Assembly (NCBI GenBank): GCA_029855935.1
Contig: JAGSHN010000024.1
Span: 1 to 61,586 of the forward strand
Length of the DNA stretch: 61,586 nt
Direction of reading: 5' to 3'
Source: Candidatus Thorarchaeota archaeon
Lineage (GTDB): Archaea > Asgardarchaeota > Thorarchaeia > Thorarchaeales > Thorarchaeaceae
This document shows, one piece after another, positions 34,264 through 43,091 of this stretch. Numbering within the stretch: the first letter of the stretch is position 1; every line of letters begins with the position of its first letter. The notes under the pieces are model-generated. The model saw only the letters and a program-made list of their open reading frames with translations. It ran no database searches and was not told the DNA's origin. Made by a program: the position numbers and the translations under genes.

Positions 34264-35526
34264 GTGAGCAGTCGGAGCGAGAGACCCGTCAGCCGCCGTT
34301 CCAGTCGTTCAGTGTTCTACGGAATGGCCCTCGGTGCGGGCGTGTTCCGTACAGTCTCGGTCGGCTTTGATGTCGTAGCAGTGAACACGGTTGAGGTCCT
34401 CGACTCGGTCGCCTTCGGCTTCCTGTCACAATGGATCTCCTTTCTCGTCACTCTCGTACTCGTTGCGTTTCTCAGTATCAGGCGCAATGTCAATGGCAAG
34501 AGGCGCCCACTGGGATACTCTCTTGACCCCGACTTCGGACGCCTTGGCCTGTTGCCGCGCAGGCCCCTGATGTACGTCATTCTGTCGGGTCTGTTTGCCG
34601 GAATCTCCACTACTGCCTACTATATTCTCGTTGGTTCGGCAGACGCCTCTGCTGTGCTGCCATTCGGGCAGTTGGTCATCATCTACCTTCTAGTTGGTGA
34701 CCTCGCGGCAGAGAAGGACACGCCGACAATGGTCGAACTACAATGTGTCCTGTCAATCCTCTTCGGGGTCCTTCTGGTCGGCGTTCGCCCTGGCGGATTC
34801 GACCTTCCTACCTTGCTGATTGTACTTGGTCCTCTCAACGTGTCCTCTGCGTTGTTCACGTACTACCAGCGGCTCGCCAAGAGGTATGAGATATCTCCCG
34901 GCCTGCGACCCGATACCCTGAACATGAGGGTCTGGTCCCTCCTCTTCATGAACCTCGTGTTCTCGGCCTATGCTCTTCTTGTCATGCCATCGGACGTGTG
35001 GGACGCGATGGAGGCATCTCTGTGTCCTATGCTGGGCCTTGCCATTGGTTCCTCGGTAACAATCTTCCTGTCACTGGTACTCTATGTTCGAGCTCTTGCA
35101 AGAGGCTCTATGGCGATTGTCAACTCGCTCTCGTCGGTGTCGGTGGTTCTTGGAATCCCGATAACACTTGTGGGGAACCTCCTCATGCCCGGAGCCTTTG
35201 GACAGATCAGCGGGGACGCCTTCATCTGGATTCTGAGAGCCATAGGCGTTGTCCTGGTGACGATTGGAGTGATAGCCCTTGAGTCGTCGGAAGTCCGGGC
35301 AGTTGTGCTGATAAGGGTGCGTCCGCTCACTGGCGACCTTCTTCCCGACCTGTTCGCAATCAAGGGAGTCGAGACCGCGGCCTCACTTGCTGGAGAGTAC
35401 GACTATATCTTGACGATACGCAGTAGAAGTCTGGGTAAGACGCGAAAGATGATTCTCAAGAGAGTACAGCAGGTAGAGGGTGTGAAGAGCATCGAGACTC
35501 TGGTTGTGCTTCGTGACTACAGGTGA
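34264..35526 (+). CDS. DMT/EamA-like transporter fused to an Lrp-type RAM domain
   Basis: A 420-residue protein. Residues about 15-345 form roughly ten TMs in the drug/metabolite transporter pattern (GLFAGISTTAYYILVGSADA; VNSLSSVSVVLGIPITLVG). The last 75 residues (VLIRVRPLTGDLLPDLFAIKGVETAASLAGEYDYILTIRS ... GVKSIETLVVLRDY) match the Lrp/AsnC ligand-binding RAM fold. A sensor domain on a transporter suggests control by an amino acid or similar effector. The next gene encodes a free RAM domain. Confidence 0.82.
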   Translation: MSSRSERPVSRRSSRSVFYGMALGAGVFRTVSVGFDVVAVNTVEVLDSVAFGFLSQWISFLVTLVLVAFLSIRRNVNGKRRPLGYSLDPDFGRLGLLPRRPLMYVILSGLFAGISTTAYYILVGSADASAVLPFGQLVIIYLLVGDLAAEKDTPTMVELQCVLSILFGVLLVGVRPGGFDLPTLLIVLGPLNVSSALFTYYQRLAKRYEISPGLRPDTLNMRVWSLLFMNLVFSAYALLVMPSDVWDAMEASLCPMLGLAIGSSVTIFLSLVLYVRALARGSMAIVNSLSSVSVVLGIPITLVGNLLMPGAFGQISGDAFIWILRAIGVVLVTIGVIALESSEVRAVVLIRVRPLTGDLLPDLFAIKGVETAASLAGEYDYILTIRSRSLGKTRKMILKRVQQVEGVKSIETLVVLRDYR

Positions 35527-35532
35527 TGAACG

Positions 35533-35787
35533 ATGAGTAGAGAGATGGTAACAGCATACGTGTTGATGAAACTGGAGATTGGAACGACAGACGACGTGCT
35601 CGAAAGGCTTCGTTCTGTCGACGAGGCGACGGTGATTGCTGTGACCACTGGAGCCTACGACATCATCGTTAGATTGGAGGTGCCGAGCCTTGAGGCCCTC
35701 TATGACATAACGATTCACGAGATCCACAAGATCCCGGGCATTATCGAGACCTCCACGGCCGTCGTCGAGAAGATGTATTCCGTCTGA
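35533..35787 (+). CDS. Stand-alone Lrp/AsnC ligand-binding (RAM) domain protein
   Basis: An 84-residue RAM domain without a DNA-binding part: AYVLMKLEIGTTDDVLERL, then ATVIAVTTGAYDIIVRLEV and GIIETSTAVV. Such proteins oligomerise through RAM domains and bind amino acids. It starts six bases after the stop of the transporter-RAM fusion, so the two are coupled and could form mixed assemblies that regulate transport. Confidence 0.88.
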   Translation: MSREMVTAYVLMKLEIGTTDDVLERLRSVDEATVIAVTTGAYDIIVRLEVPSLEALYDITIHEIHKIPGIIETSTAVVEKMYSV

Positions 35788-35887
35788 GACTCAGGTGTTT
35801 CAGGGCGCCTGCGCCGCTAGGAGCCTTCATATCTGTGTTGTGACGCTATCACGGGAAGTATCAAGCCATAGCACGCTGGTGGCAGAT

Positions 35888-36829
35888 ATGGACAGAGTGA
35901 AGACTGAGGGCCTCACAAAGATCTTTGGCGACATCATAGCTGTCAACAAGATCGACTTGGCAGTGCCGGAGGGCTCCGTCTTTGGTCTTCTCGGTCCAAA
36001 TGGAGCAGGCAAGAGCACAACGGTCCGTCTTCTCTGCACCCTCCTTCGGCCCACGGAGGGGACTGCTATCGTGTCCGGTCACGATATACGTGATGAGCCT
36101 CTGGCTGTGAGACAGACCACCGGACTACTCCCCGAGGAGGGCAGTCATACTCTCTATCCGAGAATGTCGGCATACAGGAACTTGGAGTACTTTGCCAAGC
36201 TCTACGGGATTCCTGACAAAGACATTCCCGGACGCATCGAGGAGCTACTCAGATTCATGGGACTGTGGGAGCGCAGAGACGATCCTGCTGGCGAGCTCAG
36301 CACCGGCAATCGACAGAGACTGGCATTGTGCAGGGCAATTCTTCACAGTCCAACCGTCGCGCTTCTTGACGAACCCACTGCCTCGCTAGACCCGATAGCT
36401 GCTAAACGTGTGCGCGAGCTCATTCTCAGTCTGGCTAGGGAGTACGGCATCACCTTCTTCATCAACAGCCACAATCTTGCCGAGGTGCAGCGTATCTGTG
36501 ATCGGGTAGCGATAATCGACCACGGAAAGATACTGCTGGCAGGAGAGACCGAAGAGATACGGTCCCAGCTTGGGACGGGCCGAGTTTTCAGGGTGAGAGT
36601 TGTCGGTGACCCGAGTGCTGCACTCTCCGTTGCAGAGAGCGCAGAGTTCGTTGAAGAGGCTAGGCTTGATGATAACACTCTGGTCGTCAAGGTCCGTGAT
36701 CCCGAGGCCAACAACTCGCGACTGATGATGATGTTGATAGAGCGCGGCGTGAGGATTCTTGAGTTCGCACAGGAAGAGATGTCTCTGGAGGATGTCTACC
36801 TGGCGGTTGTTGATGGGGGCGAGGACTGA
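35888..36829 (+). CDS. ABC transporter ATP-binding protein
   Basis: A 313-residue ABC ATPase of the NatA/drug-export type. Walker A (GPNGAGKST) is near residue 38, the signature LSTGNRQRLAL follows, and Walker B is ALLDEPTASLDP, then an H-loop (FFINSHNLAE). The C-terminal 80 residues are the usual extension of this subgroup. The ATG at 35888 is chosen; the frame runs 31 codons further left without similarity. The ATGA overlap with the next gene marks a two-gene exporter. Confidence 0.95.
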   Translation: MDRVKTEGLTKIFGDIIAVNKIDLAVPEGSVFGLLGPNGAGKSTTVRLLCTLLRPTEGTAIVSGHDIRDEPLAVRQTTGLLPEEGSHTLYPRMSAYRNLEYFAKLYGIPDKDIPGRIEELLRFMGLWERRDDPAGELSTGNRQRLALCRAILHSPTVALLDEPTASLDPIAAKRVRELILSLAREYGITFFINSHNLAEVQRICDRVAIIDHGKILLAGETEEIRSQLGTGRVFRVRVVGDPSAALSVAESAEFVEEARLDDNTLVVKVRDPEANNSRLMMMLIERGVRILEFAQEEMSLEDVYLAVVDGGED

Positions 36830-37581
36830 TGTCTAGGAACAAGTCACTCGTCATAGCGATTACGGATCTCAGGATGGCGATGAAGGCCAGATATGTCCGG
36901 TATAGCCTGATTGGTGTGGCGGCACTGGGTCCGGTCGTTGCCATAGTGACCATCATCGGCCTGCTTATGACAGTCCCTGCCACCTCCTCGGAGTTTGGCC
37001 AGATGTTGTCGCTGGTGATGCCTATGGGATCTGCGATGCTATCATTGATGGCAGTCATTCCCGCAGGACTCATCTCAGCCAATGCTCTCGTGGGAGAGCG
37101 CGAGCAGAACACGCTTGAGCCGCTTCTGGCGACACCCCTAACTGACCGAGAGCTGATCTTGGGAAAGGCCCTCAGTTCAATCATCCCCTGCGTCCTCCTG
37201 CTCATCAGCGGGACGGCCGTCAGCTCCGTGGTCATCTATCTCTTCACGGTCTTCAACGGTCTGCCACCAGTACTGTTTCCTGACCTTCCAGGACTCTTTC
37301 TCATTCTGGTTGTTGGGCCTACAGTCGTGGTGGCTATAGTGGCAATGATGATATTGATCAGCGGGAGGGTCTCGCGTGTGTACGAGGCCTACCAGACGGG
37401 GACGGCTGCAGTGGCCGTACTGCTCGTGCCGATTGTCGCCCCCTCGATAGGACTGACCGACCCTCGTTCGGTATGGCTCTTTGACCTCATTACGTTTGCA
37501 GTGGCCCTTGTACTCGCTGCAGTGGCCTGGTACTTCGCCGTCAGGTTCTTCAACAGGGACGCAATGGTGTCGAGAGTCTGA
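36829..37581 (+). CDS. ABC-2-type permease
   Basis: Membrane partner of the preceding ATPase: 250 residues with six TMs. The cytosolic segment ISANALVGEREQNTLEPLLATPLTDRELILGK is the conserved ABC-2 stretch that docks to the ATPase. The short length and lack of a large outer loop fit the NosY/NatB-like group. Substrate unknown. Confidence 0.93.
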   Translation: MSRNKSLVIAITDLRMAMKARYVRYSLIGVAALGPVVAIVTIIGLLMTVPATSSEFGQMLSLVMPMGSAMLSLMAVIPAGLISANALVGEREQNTLEPLLATPLTDRELILGKALSSIIPCVLLLISGTAVSSVVIYLFTVFNGLPPVLFPDLPGLFLILVVGPTVVVAIVAMMILISGRVSRVYEAYQTGTAAVAVLLVPIVAPSIGLTDPRSVWLFDLITFAVALVLAAVAWYFAVRFFNRDAMVSRV

Positions 37582-37593
37582 TGGTAGTCTCTC

Positions 37594-38151
37594 TCAGTCC
37601 TCTCCCTGCGAGACGTGCTCCCAAGGGCCATAGAGTCTCTTTAGGCCGACGGGGTATCTGCGTGCAAGCGACCGATAGGTCCTCTTGAACTCGAGGAGAA
37701 CGTGTCTGGCCTCTTCAGAGACATCGGCGACGACCTTGGCTGGGACGCCCACCGCCACCTTTCCCGCTGGAATCTCGTCCCGGGCCTTGACGACTGCACC
37801 CTCGGCCACGACTGCCCAGTTCCTCACAACGGCGTAGTCTGAGACAATGGCCCCCATCCCAATGACGGCGTCGTCCTCGATTGTCGCGTTGTGAACGATA
37901 CAGCCGTGGCCAAGTGTCACGTTGTTTCCGATGACGGTGACCTCATGGGGCCTTGCATGGACGACCACGTTGTCCTGCACACTCGTGCCATCTCCTATCC
38001 GGATGGAGCCGTAGTCGCCCTTGACGACGGCACCTGGCGCAACGTAGCATTCCGTACCGAGGATCACATCTCCTATGACCGATGCGGTCTCGCTCACGTA
38101 CGTGTCCCGTCCTATCTGCGGTTTCCTTCCCTCGAACTCGTAGACGCCCAT
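37594..38151 (-). CDS. Gamma-class carbonic anhydrase-like hexapeptide protein
   Basis: A 185-residue left-handed beta-helix protein built of hexapeptide repeats (IGDVILGTECYVAPGAVVKG). The three zinc-type histidines are in VVHARPHEV, LGHGC and IVHNA, so catalysis (CO2 hydration) is plausible; members such as YrdA/PaaY carry the same set. The ATG at 38151 sits about 25-30 bases after a TATA-like run on the minus strand, fitting a leaderless message. Confidence 0.92.
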   Translation of the reverse strand: MGVYEFEGRKPQIGRDTYVSETASVIGDVILGTECYVAPGAVVKGDYGSIRIGDGTSVQDNVVVHARPHEVTVIGNNVTLGHGCIVHNATIEDDAVIGMGAIVSDYAVVRNWAVVAEGAVVKARDEIPAGKVAVGVPAKVVADVSEEARHVLLEFKRTYRSLARRYPVGLKRLYGPWEHVSQGED

Positions 38152-38173
38152 AGGATGTGCAGAATGCTTAAGA

Positions 38174-38185
38174 ACCATTTACGCA
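38174..38185 (-). promoter_or_regulatory. TATA-like element for the gamma-CA gene
   Basis: Reads tgcgtaaatggt on the minus strand, 25-35 bases before the ATG at 38151. Confidence 0.4.
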
Positions 38186-38225
38186 TATCGGAGTGTGTTA
38201 CGGTTCTTATCGGGACGTGAATCTG

Positions 38226-38621
38226 ATGAGTGACAGTCAGGAGTCGCAAGGGGACCGCGCTCTTCCTCTACTGAAGGGAGAGTCCGTCGGAGTGAACGGG
38301 TCGTTCACCGGGCGGGCCGTCTTGGTGTGTCGACCCGAGCATATTCGCCGCGAGTGGGCTGCCGACGAGATACCGGTGCTGAGCCGGGATATCGTCGAGC
38401 ACCTCTCTCAGAATCCCGGTGATATGGACTATCTGATGCAGAATGTTTCAGCGATGATCAGTGAGGGTGGCGATCCTGTTGGCGACCTCGCGTCTATGGC
38501 ATTCATCCGTGAGATTATCTGCATTGTACGAGTCGATGATGCCTGCTACGTCCTCGATGAGGGCATGAACATTCTTGTCACTGCGATGGAGAACGTCGGC
38601 GAGGTCTACTTTGTAGATTGA
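38226..38621 (+). CDS. Stand-alone PEP-utilising enzyme swivelling domain, catalytic His absent
   Basis: A 131-residue protein with the pattern of the mobile phosphohistidine domain of PEP synthase and PPDK: GESVGVNGSFTGRAVLVCRP at the start, a central VSAMISEGGDP segment and the closing DEGMNILVTAMENVGEVYFVD. In active enzymes the central part reads like T-x-x-GG-x-x-SHaAI; here it is ISEGGDPVGDLASMAFIRE, so the phospho-carrier histidine is missing. It may bind but not carry phosphate. The ATG at 38226 is preferred over 38193. Confidence 0.7.
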   Translation: MSDSQESQGDRALPLLKGESVGVNGSFTGRAVLVCRPEHIRREWAADEIPVLSRDIVEHLSQNPGDMDYLMQNVSAMISEGGDPVGDLASMAFIREIICIVRVDDACYVLDEGMNILVTAMENVGEVYFVD

Positions 38622-38657
38622 GTGGGAACTCTCGGACCCCACCGAGGAAGCACCACT

Positions 38658-40397
38658 TTATGTTGCTCCTCCAAACGGAATGTTCTCCCGATGGGACTTG
38701 TCTACTTCAGAGAGTTCTCCACTTGGGAGCGTGACGATGAACTTTATTCCCCCCTCTGGGGTGCCAGGCACTCTCTCCTGAATCTGGATAGTACCACCAC
38801 TCCTCTCAATGATTATCTTGGCCAAGGGGAGTGATAGAGATTCACCGGGCTGAACCCCCGGAGAGTACCAATCCAGTAGTGAAGGGAGTGACTCGGGTCC
38901 TAATAACGAACTGAAGGTTGTCACCTCCACCTTGACTCGTGTACCGTCGTCGATCGGGGACACGTCGATATTCAGCCGGTCGTTCTCGGGCGCTATGTGA
39001 GTCATACATATTCGGAAGACATCTGCCAATGCGTGTTCTATCATAGGATCGGCTATCACTGCCAGTTCTTCTTGTGGATATCTCACACCCACCCTCACGC
39101 CGGGGTCTTGGGATAGTGACTTGGCCGTTGTGACTGCTCGGTTGATCAGGTCCCGGACTTCCAGCGTCACCTGTTCAAGCTGAGAGGTCTGTGTCTTTCT
39201 GAGTATCTTTACTCTGTTGATAAGATACTCTATGCGCCTAGTCGACTCAAGTATCATCTCAAGCGCACCCTCTAGGGCGCCCCTATCATCAATGACTGAT
39301 CCGGCGAGCTCCACAGCAAGTATTATCTCCTGAACCATGTTGCTGACATCGTGCTGCAAGAGATCGGCCAGTCTCAGAGCGTTAAGACGCTCCTTGGAGA
39401 CTCGGAACAGGGCATTCCGAAGCTGTTCACGATCCTTCTCACGCATCAGGGAAGTAGCATCCGTGAGCATCAGGAGCACGTTGCAACAGCGCCCGTCAGG
39501 TGTCCAGTCGTGGGGGACTATGTCGACCCTAAAGGGTCGTTCAGGGTCAATCACATCGAGCGAGGCCTCGAGAATGGTCTTCCTCTCACCTGTGGCCATT
39601 ACCTCTCTCACCTCCGCCCTGAAGAGGTTCAGGATCTCCCTCGCCTTGTTAACGCCATCGGTTCTCCAGTGACCGTCTTCGACAAGCCCGCCGAGATTGG
39701 TACTCTCGACAGTTTCCTCATCGGAGGCGACTATGAAGAGTGTGTCAAGACTCTCATATAGCGATGCAAAAGTGACAGTCCTGACAATTGCCACCCCGCT
39801 GTAGACAAACAGCGCGCCTGTGGCAACTGCGGCCAGTCCTATGTCCACGAGCCCAAGGAGTCCCCCGCCAATCGCCTCTCCAACAAAGAAGAACGCGTAT
39901 CCCGCGGCTATGAACCTGAAGCCGCGAGTGACCTCTGGCCGGCGTCTCTTGTGTGAACTGCGGAACATGACTCTTGCATACAGGACCGACACTATTGAGA
40001 CACTGACAATCACTGTAGGAATGAGGACTGCCCTTGCTGCTCGGACGCCGAAAAACAGAGTCAGCGGAACGGCCAGTGTTGCCACAATGATGGCCATCCC
40101 ATAGACCACTATCTCGCCACCTCTTTGGGACCACCCGGTCGAAGGGGGCAGGTAGGTCTTCGCCATAATCAGCCCGAGCGGCAGTATCAGTGCTGACACG
40201 ACAAAGTCGGGGGCGCGCACCAGCGCTTGAGCTGTCTGGGATGACGCGTTGAAATAGAGGTACAGCAGCACTCCCCTGACGGCATAGACCCCCATCAGTG
40301 TTGTAAGTGCCAAGTCTATTCTGTTTCTCGTGCGGAATGTATAGTATGCGGCCATCACAGCCAGGCCAGATGCAAGGACTGTCAGGTACAAGGCCAT
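38658..40397 (-). CDS. Membrane histidine kinase with 7-TM input and PAS-like domain
   Basis: A 579-residue sensor. The first 210 residues form about seven TMs. A PAS-like domain follows (about 215-318; SLYESLDTLFIVASDEE ... CCNVLLMLTDATSLMREKD). The H-box is LADLLQHDVSNMVQEI (His near 349). The ATPase domain ends with a G-box-like GESLSLPLAKIIIERSGG and FIVTLPSG, but the N-box asparagine is not obvious (MIEHALADVFRI), so kinase activity is uncertain. No response regulator gene is beside it. An in-frame TTG at 40406 is an alternative start. Confidence 0.82.
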   Translation of the reverse strand: MALYLTVLASGLAVMAAYYTFRTRNRIDLALTTLMGVYAVRGVLLYLYFNASSQTAQALVRAPDFVVSALILPLGLIMAKTYLPPSTGWSQRGGEIVVYGMAIIVATLAVPLTLFFGVRAARAVLIPTVIVSVSIVSVLYARVMFRSSHKRRRPEVTRGFRFIAAGYAFFFVGEAIGGGLLGLVDIGLAAVATGALFVYSGVAIVRTVTFASLYESLDTLFIVASDEETVESTNLGGLVEDGHWRTDGVNKAREILNLFRAEVREVMATGERKTILEASLDVIDPERPFRVDIVPHDWTPDGRCCNVLLMLTDATSLMREKDREQLRNALFRVSKERLNALRLADLLQHDVSNMVQEIILAVELAGSVIDDRGALEGALEMILESTRRIEYLINRVKILRKTQTSQLEQVTLEVRDLINRAVTTAKSLSQDPGVRVGVRYPQEELAVIADPMIEHALADVFRICMTHIAPENDRLNIDVSPIDDGTRVKVEVTTFSSLLGPESLPSLLDWYSPGVQPGESLSLPLAKIIIERSGGTIQIQERVPGTPEGGIKFIVTLPSGELSEVDKSHRENIPFGGAT

Positions 40398-40548
40398 CTC
40401 ATGCAACGTTCTACACCGTTTCGGTAGCGGACGGCACTTTCACGTCCCCCTGCTGGTACGGTGGGAAGATATTACAGGGTCTTTTGAAACAATCTATGAC
40501 GTCCTCAGTGAACTCGGGGCCGCGCTTCGGACTGCAATTGTCACGGGA

Positions 40549-41574
40549 TTGAGCAAGATGAATGAATGTGAGGACCACCTGAGATATATCGACCGGCTAT
40601 CAATGGTCAACACCTCACCAGCTCTTCTCAGAATTCTGATATTCTCCCTTGTGCTTGTCCTGCTCGCCGGGCCCTACGCTGGTCTACTCTTCTGCTTATG
40701 TCGCGCTGCCCTACATCCCGTCGTGAGTGGTGTGCTTCTCTTGTCTGTGCAGGTGGTTGTGGGACTGCTGGGCTCCAGATGGTTCTTTGAGGTCGGACTA
40801 CGTCTCAAGTCCTCGCTTGTCCCTCATTGTCCAGGCCCCTCGTCCTCTCTGCGTGTGGTGGAGTGTGACGCGAACGACATAGCGCGCCTCTTCGAGAGGG
40901 CACACATGAGCTTGGCACCGCGCGCCTCAAGAGTACCCGATGATCTCACCGACTTGGCCTGGTTTGGTGTGGTCGTTGTGGCTGTGGTGACAGTAGCGGC
41001 GACAGTAGTATCCTCATATTCTGTCTGTGTTGCTGTGATCTCCTCCCCCTTTCACGTGGCTCTGTTCATACTTCTCCTGGCAGCTGGCTACAAGAGCGGG
41101 TCGCTACAGAACCTCGATGACGCACTGACACATCTCGAATTTGTCATCACTCGAACGATGAAGGCCCTCTCTGAGGCGGTTCCTGAAGGCGAAGCGCGAG
41201 TCTTCGTGTCGTGGGCGATGGGCAGACGGAGATGCTGCATCTATGATATGGGAGTCTCGGTCACCAGTAGGGGACCAGAGAGTTACGTTATCAGATACCA
41301 CTTTGGGCTGTCGAAGGGGTCAGGAGAGATCATTGAGTTTCTGCCAGTCATGGGCGAGGGGCACGTGAGGCGAGCCATCAGCGAATGTCTGTCGTCTGCG
41401 AGAGAATGGGTCTTGCTCCCGTCCCCACTCTCACAACCTCTTCTTCAGGGCCCGTTGAAGTTGTCATGGTCGCGTCCAGAGGGCTGGCTGCTCAATCCTT
41501 CCTCTGTCGAAGAGCATGCGGCGTCTCTTGCAACACTCCTCTTGTGCCTTCTGAGGCCTCTGCGTGGTTGGTGA
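40549..41574 (+). CDS. Hypothetical membrane protein
   Basis: A 341-residue protein with two pairs of membrane helices: about 27-75 (LRILIFSLVLVLLAGPYAG and VVSGVLLLSVQVVVGLLG) and about 137-185 (FGVVVVAVVTVAATVVSSYS and FHVALFILLLAAGY). A soluble C-terminal half of about 150 residues follows. I do not recognise the family. It diverges from the histidine kinase gene across a 150-base gap. Confidence 0.68.
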   Translation: MSKMNECEDHLRYIDRLSMVNTSPALLRILIFSLVLVLLAGPYAGLLFCLCRAALHPVVSGVLLLSVQVVVGLLGSRWFFEVGLRLKSSLVPHCPGPSSSLRVVECDANDIARLFERAHMSLAPRASRVPDDLTDLAWFGVVVVAVVTVAATVVSSYSVCVAVISSPFHVALFILLLAAGYKSGSLQNLDDALTHLEFVITRTMKALSEAVPEGEARVFVSWAMGRRRCCIYDMGVSVTSRGPESYVIRYHFGLSKGSGEIIEFLPVMGEGHVRRAISECLSSAREWVLLPSPLSQPLLQGPLKLSWSRPEGWLLNPSSVEEHAASLATLLLCLLRPLRGW

Positions 41575-41661
41575 ACCAACAACTCGATGGCTATTTGGGC
41601 ATAGAGCACGTGGTAGGTTTAATACGCAGAGTGTTGCGAAGAATGACTGCGGGGTCACGTG

Positions 41662-42975
41662 ATGAAGATCCGAATGAAGGTCGACGCTCTCTGGCTTGAA
41701 CTAGAACGCAAGTACATGCGGAAACTGCTGGAGCAATATAGACAGTGGGAGTCGCAGACGCTGGAGAAGGTCAGGCAGGCCCGTGATCTTCGTACCCTCC
41801 GTGAGTTCTTCTACGAGCTTGGCGAGCGCTGGGAATGGGACCAGGTCACAGGCGACTGGCTTGCTCACGGCGAACCGCTTGATGCCGTCGCGTTCATGCT
41901 GCGCGTGCCAAGCCTGCATCCAGACCGCGATCGGTACGTGCTCTATGCGGTCATGGCGTATAGCAAAGGTGTGACTGACCAGTTTGACCATCTGGGTGAC
42001 AAAGAGCGTGTGATACTCGAGCGCGATACGCGGACCGGGAAGCTGTATGTGTGGTCCACAACAGGGCACGGGGCCGTGGACCTCTTTCCCGCAGACCTCA
42101 CTCCACTCGGGTCAATTGACGAGGTGTTGCGTCAGTGCCATCTCATTGCCCAACCCGGCGACCACGCCCTTCGCCTTGTACCTCCCCTGTCAGACAAGCG
42201 TTTCTGGAGTCTTCATCAACGCCTCTGGGACATAGCAAGCGGCACCACCTCATTCACGTGGAAGACGATTGATGTCCTCACGCCCGACGAGATTGAAGAA
42301 CGGATGGACTTCAAGTTCTACCGATTCGCAAAGGCTGTCATCGATCTTGAGAACGCGTGGCGCGAACTACAGATGACTGTGAGCGAGAGGGTCCGCGAGG
42401 TGGCCGCAGATGAGATACCGGACGCGGTCGAGCGGCGGAACCGTCGGACTCTCAGAAGAGTGGAGGGCCTTCTCCACGTGCTCTGGTTCCAACCTCCAGT
42501 TCGAGGTCTGCTCCCTGCGCGTCTCCTCTACGAGGAGCTCCGGAATGATGATGACCTCACAAATGTTGAGAAGAACATATTGCCCCGACTGGGTGAGCTC
42601 GTGTACGCCCTCAACGATGTCATTGAGAAGGCAAAGTACCTAAAGTGGAAGTCTGTGGTCGAAGCGCAGGGACAAGTGGAGAGCTCGATATTTGATGGGC
42701 TTGACATATCTCCTCTCGCCCGGGAGGCTGTTGTTGTCGCTCTTGACGACATCCTCAAGGAGCATACCCTCGCCTATGTGGCCTATCCTGAGCGTGACAC
42801 GATGGTTGGCAAGGCAATGCGCATCTCGTTCGGGGTACTCGTGCTTCCGCTACGCATTCTCTCGGCCTTCTTGACCGTGGTCAGCAGGAGAGCGAGACAG
42901 ATCCTGTCGAGATTTCGCTCATCACCAGAGTCCCCCTCCGATAGCACTGAGGAGTCGGCCGTTGCCGAGGAATAG
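41662..42975 (+). CDS. Hypothetical protein with amphipathic C-terminus
   Basis: A 437-residue protein, mostly helical and charged, starting MKIRMKVDALWLELERKYMRKLLEQYRQWE. Near residue 400 a hydrophobic stretch (ISFGVLVLPLRILSAFLTVVS) could be a membrane or peripheral anchor, followed by a basic then acidic tail. No family is recognised. A TATA-like gtttaatac at 41617 lies 35-45 bases before the ATG. The stop lies 117 bases before the start I assign to the next gene. Confidence 0.7.
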   Translation: MKIRMKVDALWLELERKYMRKLLEQYRQWESQTLEKVRQARDLRTLREFFYELGERWEWDQVTGDWLAHGEPLDAVAFMLRVPSLHPDRDRYVLYAVMAYSKGVTDQFDHLGDKERVILERDTRTGKLYVWSTTGHGAVDLFPADLTPLGSIDEVLRQCHLIAQPGDHALRLVPPLSDKRFWSLHQRLWDIASGTTSFTWKTIDVLTPDEIEERMDFKFYRFAKAVIDLENAWRELQMTVSERVREVAADEIPDAVERRNRRTLRRVEGLLHVLWFQPPVRGLLPARLLYEELRNDDDLTNVEKNILPRLGELVYALNDVIEKAKYLKWKSVVEAQGQVESSIFDGLDISPLAREAVVVALDDILKEHTLAYVAYPERDTMVGKAMRISFGVLVLPLRILSAFLTVVSRRARQILSRFRSSPESPSDSTEESAVAEE

Positions 42976-43057
42976 TGTGGTTGCACTGTCACAGCACTGT
43001 TGTCCTCCACGATTGGCTCCCTTGTCCTGAGAGACCTATCTACGACCGCCGTCGTCG

Positions 43058-43068
43058 CCTTTATCTGG
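43058..43068 (+). promoter_or_regulatory. TATA box for the oxidoreductase gene
   Basis: The run cctttatctgg is 24-34 bases before the ATG at 43092, fitting a leaderless transcript. It rules out the longer reading frame that starts at 42975. Confidence 0.6.
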
Positions 43069-43091
43069 GAGTACCCCATCGGCCCCTCACG

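Noticed and set aside
42975-43091. N-terminal extension of the oxidoreductase
   Set aside because: A TATA box at 43058 and the FAD motif right after ATG 43092 show that the extension is not translated.
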